The notes beneath the pieces are model-generated. The model did not search any database, was not told the origin of the DNA, and worked only from the letters and a program-made list of their open reading frames with translations. This document shows positions 15,574-23,436 of a stretch of 39,891 nucleotides of DNA, one piece after another (within the stretch, counting starts at the first letter, position 1; each line of letters opens with the position of its first letter). Where the stretch lies: NCBI RefSeq assembly GCF_003206715.1, contig NZ_PZJU01000057.1:1-39891 (forward strand), written 5' to 3'. Made by a program: the position numbers and the translations under genes. Source of the stretch: Salinicola peritrichatus (GTDB lineage: Bacteria; Pseudomonadota; Gammaproteobacteria; Pseudomonadales; Halomonadaceae).

Positions 15574-16128
15574 CCGCCGGATATCGCTATCGACTGCATC
15601 ACCAGCATGGCGCCGCTCGACCCGGTCAGAAGGGATGTGGATGTCTCGATCTGCTACCACCGTGGCAAGCTGTCCGATAGCGGTATGGTGGTTCGTCCAC
15701 TGGTCAGCATGCGCAGCGCGGTAGTCGCCGCTCCCTCAGCCATTGCCGACCATGGCCGGCCCGCGTCGGTACAGGAACTCAGCCACATGCCCTGCATTTC
15801 GACTTTGACGGCACTACAGGCGAATCCCTGGCATTTCATTGATGCCGGAGGTCGAACCATCGCGCTAGATGTGCCGACTCGCTATCGCGTTGACAGTAGC
15901 TTGATGCTCATCGCTGGCGCCCGTGCCGGAATCGGATTCGCGATCATTCCCTATGAGTTTTGCAAGGAAAGTATCGAGGCAGGCGATCTCATCGAATTGG
16001 CGCTCGACTTCAAACCGGCACCACTGGAAATCGTCGCAATCCATCCGCACCGAAAAAGCATTTCGACACGAACGCGTGCATTCGTCGATATCGTGGAGGA
16101 GCAGTTACTGCCACGCCAAACCCTCTAA
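15574..16128 (+). pseudogene. LysR-family regulator lacking its DNA-binding domain
   Basis: From about 15574 (just after an in-frame TGA at 15571) the frame reads PPDIAIDCITSMAPLDPVRRDVDVSICYH. It continues through a complete LysR effector domain, including VDSSLMLIAGARAGIGFAIIPYEFCKESIEAGDLIELA, to a stop at 16128. The first ATG is at 15607. The N-terminal helix-turn-helix (about 110 residues) is missing. The upstream 170 bases, back to the riboswitch, show no LysR similarity. It is most likely a 5'-truncated pseudogene. A stand-alone effector domain is possible but has no obvious ribosome binding site. Confidence 0.7.
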
Positions 16129-16181
16129 TTATGGCAAGTAAGAAACAACCATTATCTCACCCTTCATCCAAGAGCCGACCC

Positions 16182-16631
16182 ATGGAAAAAAGCTCTCCCC
16201 AACTAGGCAATCCAGCTACTCATCACCCTATACCGGCGACAATAGCAGCCGTCATTCGTGACGGAAATGTCTTGCTCGTTCGGCGCAGGAATCCACCGGA
16301 CGCTAATCACTGGGGTTTTCCGGGAGGAAAAATAGATTTTGGTGAAACGGTTGAAAGCGCGGCATTACGCGAGCTTCACGAAGAGACGTGCGTCCAGGCA
16401 AGCGTTGTAAAAACCTTTACCGCCGTAGATGTATTTGATCATGATGACGCCGGCCATATTCAGCAGCACTTTGTACTTATCGCGGTATTGTGTCAGTGGG
16501 TCTCTGGCGAACCCGTAGCCGGCGATGATGCTCTGGATGCACGATGGTTTCCGATAGAAAGTCTAGAAAGACAAGACCTGGCGTTGAGCCTTGATGTGGC
16601 TGAAGTGGCCAAGATGGCTGCGGCGCTATAA
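16182..16631 (+). CDS. Nudix hydrolase
   Basis: A 149-residue Nudix protein that hydrolyses nucleoside-diphosphate-linked substrates. The Nudix box is at about residues 46-68, read from GGKIDFGE and ALRELHEETC. All catalytic Glu residues are present, but Cys replaces the usual Gly of the EExGU end. The form resembles ADP-ribose pyrophosphatase or MutT-like enzymes. The start at 16182 (MEKSSPQLG) is chosen by family length; ATG 16131 is possible. It stands alone, 50 bp after the LysR remnant, in the less GC-rich zone. Confidence 0.85.
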   Translation: MEKSSPQLGNPATHHPIPATIAAVIRDGNVLLVRRRNPPDANHWGFPGGKIDFGETVESAALRELHEETCVQASVVKTFTAVDVFDHDDAGHIQQHFVLIAVLCQWVSGEPVAGDDALDARWFPIESLERQDLALSLDVAEVAKMAAAL

Positions 16632-16916
16632 GCGAAAACCAGATCACCTATCCCATAACCTCACCTCAGTCTTGCGGGTTATTCAAGCTCTCCTCCATCG
16701 CCTACAGAGTAACGATGTATCTCAATACATATGAACCTGCTCGAAACGGATCGGCACAACTGGTCGTTCGGCAAAGGCGGCATGCAGTATGCCTGATCAT
16801 CGGCAGCGCCTATCCGGGAACCCTCTGAGCGCACTCGGGATACGTTGGGCATACATATCCACGCCAGACTGAAGCTGGATCAGCCTGTCACCACCGCTTT
16901 TGGCGTGTATATCACT
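16632..16916. other. Intergenic stretch with no supported gene
   Basis: About 285 bp separate the Nudix stop from the hairpin after xylD. I see no convincing gene, RNA or repeat in it. Short in-frame pieces such as NWSFGKGGMQYA could be residues of a decayed gene, but I cannot assign a family. Confidence 0.4.
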
Positions 16917-16931
16917 CCGGGCGTAGCCCGG
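16917..16931 (-). terminator. Short hairpin just after the xylD stop
   Basis: CCGGGC-GTA-GCCCGG is a perfect 6-bp stem ending 2 bases from the xylD stop codon. The same arms (CCGGGC, GCA loop, GCCCGG) occur at 79-93 before the first gene, hinting at a small recurrent hairpin. No U-tract follows on the minus strand. Confidence 0.4.
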
Positions 16932-16932
16932 C

Positions 16933-18732
16933 TCAGTGATTGTCCCGCGGCAGATCCCAGGCGATGGCGCGATACTTGGTCGCCGGCGCCAGGGTCATGC
17001 CGCGGTCCAGCGGTTCGACCATCGAGCGCTGGATCTCCTGCCACGGCGTCTGGTGTGCGCGATAGGGGTAGCCGCCGCTAGCTTCGAGCCTGGCCCGCCG
17101 CGCCGCCAGTTCCTCTTCGCTGATCAGCAGGTTGGCTTCGCCGCGCTCGAGGTCGATGCGCACGCGGTCGCCGGTTTCGAGCAGCGCCAGCCCTCCGCCG
17201 ACAGCGGCTTCCGGCGAGGCGTTGAGGATCGAGGGCGAGCCGGAGGTGCCGGACTGACGACCATCCCCCAGGCACGGCAGCGATTCGATGCCGCGCTTGA
17301 TCAACGCTTCCGGTGGCTGCATGTTGACCACCTCGGCGCTGCCGGGATGTCCCACCGGGCCGGCGCCGCGCATTACCAGGATGGTGTCCTCGTCGATCTC
17401 GAGCGCGGGATCGTCGATGCGCGCGTGGTAGTCCTCGGAGCCGTCGAACACCGCCACCCGGCCTTCGAAGGCGTTCGGGTCGTCGGGATTGGAGAGGAAC
17501 CGACGGCGAAAGTCTTCCGAGATGACGCTGGTCTTCATCAATGCCGAGTCGAACAGATTGCCCTTCAGGTTGATGAAGCCCGCTGCCTCGACCAGCGGCT
17601 TATCGAAACGCAGGATGACGTCCTCGTCCTGGGTCTCGCGGCCGAAACAGTTGGCATGCAGCGTCTGGCCGTTGACGGTCAGCGCATCGCCATGCAGCCG
17701 TCCGGCCACCAGCAGTTCGTGGACGACCGCCGGCACGCCACCGGCGCGGAAGAACTCCTCGCCGAGATAGGCCCCCGCCGGCATCACGTTGGCCAGCAGC
17801 GGCACGTCGTGGCCGAGGCGCTGCCAGTCGTCGTTGGTCAGCTCGATGCCGGCATGCCGGGCGATGGCGTTGACATGCACCGGCGCGTTGCTCGAGCCGC
17901 CCAGCGCGGAACAGATCACGATCGCGTTCTCGAACGCCTCGCGGGTCAGAATCCGGCTCGGGCGCAGATCTTCCCACACCATGTCGACGATACGCTCGCC
18001 GGTGGCGTAGGCGACCATCGGGCGCTCTTTGTAGGGCGCGGGGATCATCGCCGAACCGGGCAGGCTCATGCCCAGCGCCTCGGCCATCGAGTTCATGGTC
18101 GAGGCCGTACCCATGGTGTTGCAATGCCCCACCGAGGGCGCCGAATCGGCAATGCGTGCCAGGAACTCGGGATAGTCGATCTCGCCGGTGGCGAGGCGCT
18201 TGCGCAGCTCCCACACGATGGTGCCGGAGCCGACGCGATCGGCGCCGCGCCAACCATTGAGCATCGGCCCGCCGGAGAGCACGATCGCCGGAATATCGGC
18301 GGTGGCCGCCGCCATCAGACAGGCCGGCGTGGTCTTGTCGCAGCCGGTGGTCAGCACCACGCCGTCGAGCGGGTAGCCGTGGAGCACTTCGACCAGACCG
18401 AGATAGGCCAGATTACGGTCGAGCGCGGCGGTGGGCCGGCGCACGTTCTCATGGATCGGATGCAGCGGGAATTCGAACGGCACCCCGCCGGCGGCACGGA
18501 TGCCGGCCTTGACCCGCTCCACCAGCTGGATGTGATGGCGGTTGCATGGCGTCAGATCGGAACCCGACTGGGCGATGCCGATGATCGGCTTGCCGGAGGA
18601 GAGTTCTTCCAGCGTGATGCCGTAATTCATGTAGCGCTCGAGACACAACGCGGTGGTGCCAGCATGCTCGGGATTGTCGAACCACCAGCGTGAGCGCAGG
18701 CGCTCGGGGGTAATGCGGGATTGGTCACTCAT
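16933..18732 (-). CDS. xylD: D-xylonate / L-arabinonate dehydratase (IlvD/Edd family)
   Basis: This 599-residue Fe-S dehydratase converts a pentonate to 2-keto-3-deoxypentonate. It is very close in pattern to Caulobacter Xyl[86 protein letters not shown] and [26 protein letters not shown]. Cluster cysteines are C63, C131 and C204. The Lys in CDK (K133) is the residue carbamylated in this group. Length is typical. It lies downstream of araD1 on the same strand, but a 140-bp palindromic element fills most of the 211-bp gap. With xylX 6 kb away it supplies the two dehydrations of the Weimberg pathway. Whether xylonate, arabinonate or both are used cannot be told. Confidence 0.92.
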   Translation of the reverse strand: MSDQSRITPERLRSRWWFDNPEHAGTTALCLERYMNYGITLEELSSGKPIIGIAQSGSDLTPCNRHHIQLVERVKAGIRAAGGVPFEFPLHPIHENVRRPTAALDRNLAYLGLVEVLHGYPLDGVVLTTGCDKTTPACLMAAATADIPAIVLSGGPMLNGWRGADRVGSGTIVWELRKRLATGEIDYPEFLARIADSAPSVGHCNTMGTASTMNSMAEALGMSLPGSAMIPAPYKERPMVAYATGERIVDMVWEDLRPSRILTREAFENAIVICSALGGSSNAPVHVNAIARHAGIELTNDDWQRLGHDVPLLANVMPAGAYLGEEFFRAGGVPAVVHELLVAGRLHGDALTVNGQTLHANCFGRETQDEDVILRFDKPLVEAAGFINLKGNLFDSALMKTSVISEDFRRRFLSNPDDPNAFEGRVAVFDGSEDYHARIDDPALEIDEDTILVMRGAGPVGHPGSAEVVNMQPPEALIKRGIESLPCLGDGRQSGTSGSPSILNASPEAAVGGGLALLETGDRVRIDLERGEANLLISEEELAARRARLEASGGYPYRAHQTPWQEIQRSMVEPLDRGMTLAPATKYRAIAWDLPRDNH

Positions 18733-18793
18733 GTGCGGAACTCCAGAAGAACGGCCGATGGCCGGCCCGATATCGGATCGGGCCCGGCATTAA

Positions 18794-18933
18794 GCTTGGT
18801 CTGAAAAAGCGACGAGCGATGGCCAGACAAGGCAAAAATCGGCGAAAAAGCGGAGTTTACGAGGGTGTAAATGAGCATTTTGAGCCGATTTTTAACGCTG
18901 TATGGACAAGCGCAGGCATTTTTCAGACAAAGC
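18794..18933. repeat. 140-bp palindromic element, copy A, between araD1 and xylD
   Basis: The ends GCTTGGTCTGAAAAAGC (18794-18810) and CATTTTTCAGACAAAGC (18917-18933) are inverted repeats with few mismatches. Inside, AAAAATCGGC (18834-18843) pairs with GCCGATTTTT (18884-18893). A central stem, TTTAC/GTAAA, sits at 18856-18871. The block TGAGCATTTTGAG follows the centre, as in copies B and C. It is non-coding and resembles a MITE or REP-type element. Its position inside the araD1-xylD transcription unit could affect expression of xylD. Confidence 0.75.
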
Positions 18934-18943
18934 GTAGATCGGA

Positions 18944-19966
18944 CTACAGTGGTTTCGCCGCCGCATAGCCGCGCTCTTCCTCGCGACTCAGCGTGTTTCG
19001 CAGCGGACGCCCCAGTGCCGGCAGTTCGATTTCGTAGCGGTCACCCGGCTCGACCACGATGTCGTCGGCGAAGCTCAACGTGGCGGTACCGAAGAAATGC
19101 ACGTGCACGTCGCCGGGACGACGGAAATTTCGGTACTTGAAGTGATGATGCTCGAGATTGGCCAGGCTGTGGGCCATGTTGGCCTCGCCGGTCAAGAACG
19201 GCTTTTCCCACAGCGTGCGACCGTCGCGCACGATCCGGCTGGTGCCCTCGAGGTTCTCGGGCAATTCGCCGACGAACAGCTCCGGCCCGTAACTGCAGGC
19301 ACGCAGCTTGGAGTGCGCCAGCCATAGATAGTTGAAGCGCTCGGTGACGTGATCGGAAAACTCGTTGCCGATGGCGTAGCCGACACGCCACGGCGTACCG
19401 TCGTCGCCGATGACATAGAGCCCGGCCAGCTCCGGCTCCTCGCCGGCGTCCTGAGCGAAGGCGGGCGACGGAATATCGGCTTCCGGCGCCACCACGCAAT
19501 CGCCATCGCCCTTGTAGAACCACTCCGGCTGCGGGCCGATTTCGCCAACCTCAGGCTTGCCGGCTTCCACGCCCATGCGGAACATGCGCATCGAGTCGGT
19601 CAGTTGACTCTCTTCGACCTGGGTGGCGGCGTGCATGGCCGAACGGGTGTCGGCGCTGCCCAGATGCGTCAGCCCCGTGCCGGTCACCAGGCAGTGCGCC
19701 GGATCGGCATGCGTCAACGGCGGCAGCAGCCGTTTCTCGGCGACCAGTTGCGCGTAGTCGAGTCGGGTATCGGTCAACGACGCCGCGACGATCTCGCTCA
19801 ATGGCTTGCCCTCGGCGATGGCGCGACGGGCAAGCGCGTAGACCCCGCCCTCGCTCGCTACCACGCGAACCTGGCTGCCGCTCGCGGCTGCCTCGTTCCC
19901 GGCCTTGCCCTCATCCACCAGGGCAACCGTCAGGCGGTCGTCGTGAAGGCATTGAATCAGGCGCAT
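18944..19966 (-). CDS. AraD1-family FAH-superfamily protein
   Basis: This 340-residue protein belongs to the AraD1-type branch of the FAH superfamily, found with pentonate catabolic genes. Recognisable segments are LVTGTGLTHLGSADTRSAMH, GPQPEWFYKGDGDCVVAP, the metal-site region EEPELAGLYVIG and GNEFSDHVTERFNYLWLAHSKLRACSYGPEL. The start is ATG 19966, which has AAGGAG (19975-19980) behind it; a longer reading to 20047 lacks such a site. It is the first gene of the minus-strand operon leading into xylD, and it faces tctC across a 463-bp control region. The reaction is likely dehydration or hydrolysis of a 2-keto-3-deoxypentonate intermediate; which one is not clear. Confidence 0.85.
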   Translation of the reverse strand: MRLIQCLHDDRLTVALVDEGKAGNEAAASGSQVRVVASEGGVYALARRAIAEGKPLSEIVAASLTDTRLDYAQLVAEKRLLPPLTHADPAHCLVTGTGLTHLGSADTRSAMHAATQVEESQLTDSMRMFRMGVEAGKPEVGEIGPQPEWFYKGDGDCVVAPEADIPSPAFAQDAGEEPELAGLYVIGDDGTPWRVGYAIGNEFSDHVTERFNYLWLAHSKLRACSYGPELFVGELPENLEGTSRIVRDGRTLWEKPFLTGEANMAHSLANLEHHHFKYRNFRRPGDVHVHFFGTATLSFADDIVVEPGDRYEIELPALGRPLRNTLSREEERGYAAAKPL

Positions 19967-20045
19967 CGGGTTGTCTCCTTGAAGGATGGATGGGATCAGA
20001 GGATGAAAGGGTCCTCTTGCCGGCTTGCCCGCGCAAGGGTGAACC

Positions 20046-20080
20046 ATATGTTGAACATATCACCAATAAGTACAACATAG
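20046..20080. promoter_or_regulatory. Tandem operator-like sites upstream of araD1
   Basis: ATATGTT-G-AACATAT (20046-20060) is a perfect 15-bp palindrome. A second related site, TAAGTACAACATAG, is at 20067-20080, 20 bp from the first (two helical turns). Both resemble TAAGTTGAACATAT at 8177-8190 before the GntR gene. The pair lies 80-114 bp upstream of the araD1 start, in the araD1/tctC divergent region. They are candidate GntR/FCD binding sites. Confidence 0.6.
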
Positions 20081-20195
20081 ACTTTCGGAGCAAATACGCT
20101 TGCCTCGAATCCGGGTAGGCTGATCTCGTCACCGGCTCGAGCGGCCGATACGCTCGCAATCGCACCAACTCGACCAATGTCTAGCCAACACGAAT

Positions 20196-20207
20196 ATTGC
20201 ACTCAAT
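20196..20207. promoter_or_regulatory. ATTG-N4-CAAT palindrome in the araD1/tctC region
   Basis: ATTGCACTCAAT resembles ATTGCACACAAA at 34869-34880 upstream of the second GntR gene (10 of 12 identical). It has the short A/T-armed palindrome typical of GntR/FCD operators. Evidence is limited to these two matches. Confidence 0.3.
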
Positions 20208-20261
20208 AGTCATTAACCATAGCGTCATCAGCAAAAAGCGTCGCCAAGTACAACCCATAAG

Positions 20262-20401
20262 GAAATGCTGAATAAATCGTCGAGCAGGATGAAGCGCAAG
20301 GCGCACGGAGCGCAGGAACCGGAGCATATGGGTTATATGTGAGGATTCCGAGCACCGCGCAACGCAGCGATTCGACTGCGCAGACATTTATGCAGTGTTT
20401 C
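20262..20401. repeat. 140-bp palindromic element, copy C, in the tctC leader
   Basis: Terminal arms GAAATGCTGAATAAAT (20262-20277) and ATTTATGCAGTGTTTC (20386-20401) match as inverted repeats at 13 of 16 positions. The central stem is CATAT/ATATG (20325-20339) and is followed by TGAGGATTCCGAG. That is the same layout as copies A and B although the terminal arms differ. It ends 28 bp before the tctC start, directly upstream of its AGGAG, so it lies in the promoter or leader of the tct operon. Confidence 0.7.
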
Positions 20402-20429
20402 CATAACAGGACGACCCAGGAGACACGCC

Positions 20430-21407
20430 ATGTCCACTCCGACAATCAAACGCCATCTGATCGGTCTGCTGGGCGCTGCCCTGCTATTGCCCTTGCCGGC
20501 GCTGGCCGATTACCCCGAGAAACCGATCACGCTGATCGTGCCCTGGGCCGCCGGCGGCGGTACCGATGCCACCGCCCGCACCATTGCCACTGCGCTGGAG
20601 GACGAATTGGGTCAGACCGTCAACGTGGTCAACCGCACCGGTGGCAGCGGCGTGGTCGGCCACACCGCCATGGCCATGGCCAAGCCGGATGGCTACACCC
20701 TGGGCCTGATCACCGGCGAGATCAATATGATGCACTGGCAGGGATTGACCCAGCTGACCTACCGGGACTACACCCCGATCGCGCAGATCAACTACGACTA
20801 CGCCGGCATTCAGGTCGCCGCCGACGGCCCGTTCGACTCCGTCCAGACTCTGGTCGACAAGATCAGGAGCGAGCCGAAAGGCACCTACAACGCATCGGGG
20901 ACCGGACAGGGCGGCGTGTGGCATCTGGCGTTCGCCGGTTTCCTGCTCGATCAGGGCATGGAGGCCGATCGCGTCTCGTGGATTCCGAGTCAGGGCGCGG
21001 CACCGGCGATGACGGAGATGGCCGCGGGCAGCATCGACATCGTGCCCAGTTCGGTGCCCGAGGGGCGCTCCATGATCGAAGCCGGCAAGGCCAGAAGCCT
21101 TGCCATCATGGCACCGGATCGGCTCGACAGCTTTCCCGACGTGCCGACTCTGAAAGAAGCTATCGACAGCGACTATCAAATCGGGGAGTGGCGCGGTATC
21201 GCCGGCCCCAAGGGGATGGACCCGGCCATCGTCGAGAAGTTGGAGAGCGCACTCGAAACCGCCTTCAACAGCGACACCTATCAGAACTTCATGGCCAAGC
21301 AGGGTTTCGGTACCGAATGGCGTGGCGCCGATGACTTCGGTCAGTTGATGGCTGACCAGGACGAGCGCTTCGGCAAAATCGTCGAGCAGGTCGGCTTGGC
21401 CAAGTGA
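20430..21407 (+). CDS. tctC: TTT transporter solute-binding protein (TctC/Bug family)
   Basis: A 325-residue periplasmic receptor of the tripartite tricarboxylate transporter type. The signal peptide is residues 1-26 (HLIGLLGAALLLPLPALA, cleaved before DYPEKP). The Bug signature YPEKPITLIVPWAAGGGTDATAR follows, then NRTGGSGVVGHTAMAMAKPDGYTLGL. AGGAG lies 8-12 bases before the ATG. It heads an operon with tctB, tctA, an Ldh-family enzyme and xylX, so a pentonate or a related carboxylate is a reasonable ligand; citrate itself is unlikely here. Confidence 0.9.
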   Translation: MSTPTIKRHLIGLLGAALLLPLPALADYPEKPITLIVPWAAGGGTDATARTIATALEDELGQTVNVVNRTGGSGVVGHTAMAMAKPDGYTLGLITGEINMMHWQGLTQLTYRDYTPIAQINYDYAGIQVAADGPFDSVQTLVDKIRSEPKGTYNASGTGQGGVWHLAFAGFLLDQGMEADRVSWIPSQGAAPAMTEMAAGSIDIVPSSVPEGRSMIEAGKARSLAIMAPDRLDSFPDVPTLKEAIDSDYQIGEWRGIAGPKGMDPAIVEKLESALETAFNSDTYQNFMAKQGFGTEWRGADDFGQLMADQDERFGKIVEQVGLAK

Positions 21408-21432
21408 GGCTTTCCCCGAGGGAGCTAGCGCC

Positions 21433-21912
21433 ATGAAGGACTTTCTACTCGGTCTAGCGTTTCTGATCGGCGGCGGCGTGGTGATCGCCGTCGCCCAGAC
21501 CTACCCGACCATGCCGACACTCGAATTCGGCCCCTCGCTGTTCCCCTCGCTGATTGGCGGGGGAATGGCGATCGGCGGGGCACTGCTGGCGTTGAGCCGC
21601 GTGCGCGAGTTGCCGGCGGCGATCCGTGCCGCGGGTGGCGGCCTTTCCGCCTATGACTATCGCGGCCTGCTGATCTCGCTGGTTCCCTGCGGCCTGATCG
21701 TCTTCTATATCCTGGCCAGCGAGACGCTTGGTGCGTCGCTGTGCATGGCACTGAGCATGCTGCTGCTGATGCTGATACGAGGTGCGAAGCTGTGGATGTC
21801 GCTGGCCGTCGCGATCGTGGTGGCAGCACTGATCTATCTGCTGTTTTCGCGCTATCTACTGATTCCGTTGCCGGAAGGCACCCTTCTTTCCAGCCTTACG
21901 CTTGCCTGGTGA
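21433..21912 (+). CDS. tctB: TTT transporter small membrane subunit (TctB family)
   Basis: A 159-residue inner-membrane protein with four hydrophobic segments: about 4-24, 38-55, 78-98 and 105-145. The final segment contains the paired helices LCMALSMLLLMLIRGAKLWMSLAVAIVVAALIYLLFSRYLLIPLP, typical of TctB. It lies 25 bp after tctC and 6 bp before tctA, consistent with one three-subunit transporter. Confidence 0.87.
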   Translation: MKDFLLGLAFLIGGGVVIAVAQTYPTMPTLEFGPSLFPSLIGGGMAIGGALLALSRVRELPAAIRAAGGGLSAYDYRGLLISLVPCGLIVFYILASETLGASLCMALSMLLLMLIRGAKLWMSLAVAIVVAALIYLLFSRYLLIPLPEGTLLSSLTLAW

Positions 21913-21918
21913 ACGCTC

Positions 21919-23436
21919 ATGGAACCCTTTCTGCAGGGCCTGGCAATGGTATTCAACGCCCAGACGATGCTGGTCATCGTTGCGGCTGCCATTTTCGGTC
22001 TGTTCGTCGGCGCCATTCCCGGGTTGACCGCCACCATGGCGGTGGCATTGCTGGTACCGATCACGTTTTACATGGATTCGACGCCCGCCATCGCGGCGAT
22101 CGTGGCAACTTCGGCGATGGCGATATTCGCCGGCGACATTCCCGGCACCTATCTCAACATTCCCGGCACGCCGGCCTCCGCCGCCTATGTCGGCGAATCC
22201 CACCTGCTGGCCCGCAAGGGGCGCGCCCGCGAGACGCTGGGTACCAATCTGGTGTGCTCGGTGATCGGCGGCCTGTTCGGTACGCTGGTGCTGGTGCTGG
22301 TATCGCCGTCGCTGGCGGAAGTGGCGCTGAACTTCAGCTCGTTCGAGTACTTCTGGCTGGCGCTGCTTGGCCTGAGCAGCTCGATCTTCATCGCCATCGG
22401 ATCGCGTCTCAAGGCCTTTCTATCGCTGACGGTGGGGCTGCTGCTCTCCACCGTGGGACTGGACATGATGAGCGGTGCGCCCCGCTTCACTTTCGGCATT
22501 CCCGATCTGATGGCGGGGATCAACTTCATCCCGGTGATGATCGGCATGTTCGCGCTCAACGAGATCATGATGTTCTACGGCTCGCGGAAGGAAACCCGCG
22601 ACGTCCCGATAACCGCCAAGGACAATGTGTTCCGCCAGGCACCAAGGCACATCCGAACCTACTGGCGCAACATCCTACGCGGTAGTTCCCTGGGCACGCT
22701 GATCGGTGCCCTGCCCGGCGCCGGCGCGGACATCGCCGCATGGATCGCCTACGCCCTGGGCAAGAGCCGCTCCAAGCATCGCGAAGCCTACGGCACCGGC
22801 CACATCGAAGGCATCATCGATGCCAGCTCGGCCAACAACTCCGGCATCAGTGGCGCCTGGGTGCCGGCACTGGTGTTCGGCATCCCCGGCGACACCATCA
22901 CCGCGATCGTCATCGGCGTGCTCTACATGAAGGGCATGAACCCCGGCCCGACGATCTTCATGGAGGGCGGTTCCCAGGTTTACGCGCTATTCACGGTGTT
23001 CTTCGTCGCCAACCTGATCATGCTGCCGATCGGCTATCTGGCGATTCATGCCTCCAAGATCTTCATTCTGACCCCACGGAAAATCCTGATGCCGGTGATC
23101 CTGGCGTTCTGCATCGTCGGCGCCTTCGCCATCAATAATTCGATTACCGATATCTGGATCATGCTGGTCATCGGCCTGGTGGCTTTCGTCCTGGCGCGCA
23201 ACGACTTTCCGATGGCACCCGCCATTCTGGGCCTGGTGCTCGGCGGCACGCTGGAGAACAGCTTCATGAGTTCGATGCTCAAATCCGGCGGAGACCTGAC
23301 CAGCTTCTTCAGCCGCCCGATCAGTGCCGCCCTCGGCGCGCTGGTCATCCTGGTCTGGCTGCTGCCGCTGTTCCTGCGCCTGTACCGCCGCCTGCGTCGC
23401 CAACCGCAGCCCCAACACAGCCCGAGGTCCTCATGA
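21919..23436 (+). CDS. tctA: TTT transporter large membrane subunit (TctA family)
   Basis: This 505-residue polytopic channel subunit has family hallmarks GLFVGAIPGLTATMAVALLVPITF near the N-terminus and IPGTPASAAYVGE. The mirrored second-half motif, GTLIGALPGAGADIAAWIAYALGKSRSKH, is followed by SGISGAWVPALVFGIPGDTITAIVIGVLYMKGMNPGP. Length is normal. The stop overlaps the start of the next gene by four bases (ATGA, 23433-23436), linking transport to the Ldh-family dehydrogenase. Confidence 0.92.
   Translation: MEPFLQGLAMVFNAQTMLVIVAAAIFGLFVGAIPGLTATMAVALLVPITFYMDSTPAIAAIVATSAMAIFAGDIPGTYLNIPGTPASAAYVGESHLLARKGRARETLGTNLVCSVIGGLFGTLVLVLVSPSLAEVALNFSSFEYFWLALLGLSSSIFIAIGSRLKAFLSLTVGLLLSTVGLDMMSGAPRFTFGIPDLMAGINFIPVMIGMFALNEIMMFYGSRKETRDVPITAKDNVFRQAPRHIRTYWRNILRGSSLGTLIGALPGAGADIAAWIAYALGKSRSKHREAYGTGHIEGIIDASSANNSGISGAWVPALVFGIPGDTITAIVIGVLYMKGMNPGPTIFMEGGSQVYALFTVFFVANLIMLPIGYLAIHASKIFILTPRKILMPVILAFCIVGAFAINNSITDIWIMLVIGLVAFVLARNDFPMAPAILGLVLGGTLENSFMSSMLKSGGDLTSFFSRPISAALGALVILVWLLPLFLRLYRRLRRQPQPQHSPRSS

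Noticed and set aside
15437-15724. 95-codon ORF between the riboswitch and the LysR remnant
   Set aside because: It has no recognisable domain, it overlaps the LysR effector-domain frame, and its start lacks a ribosome binding site.
20430-23436. Citrate uptake system
   Set aside because: Although the family is named after tricarboxylates, the operon contains xylX and faces araD1-xylD, so a pentonate or similar acid is more likely.
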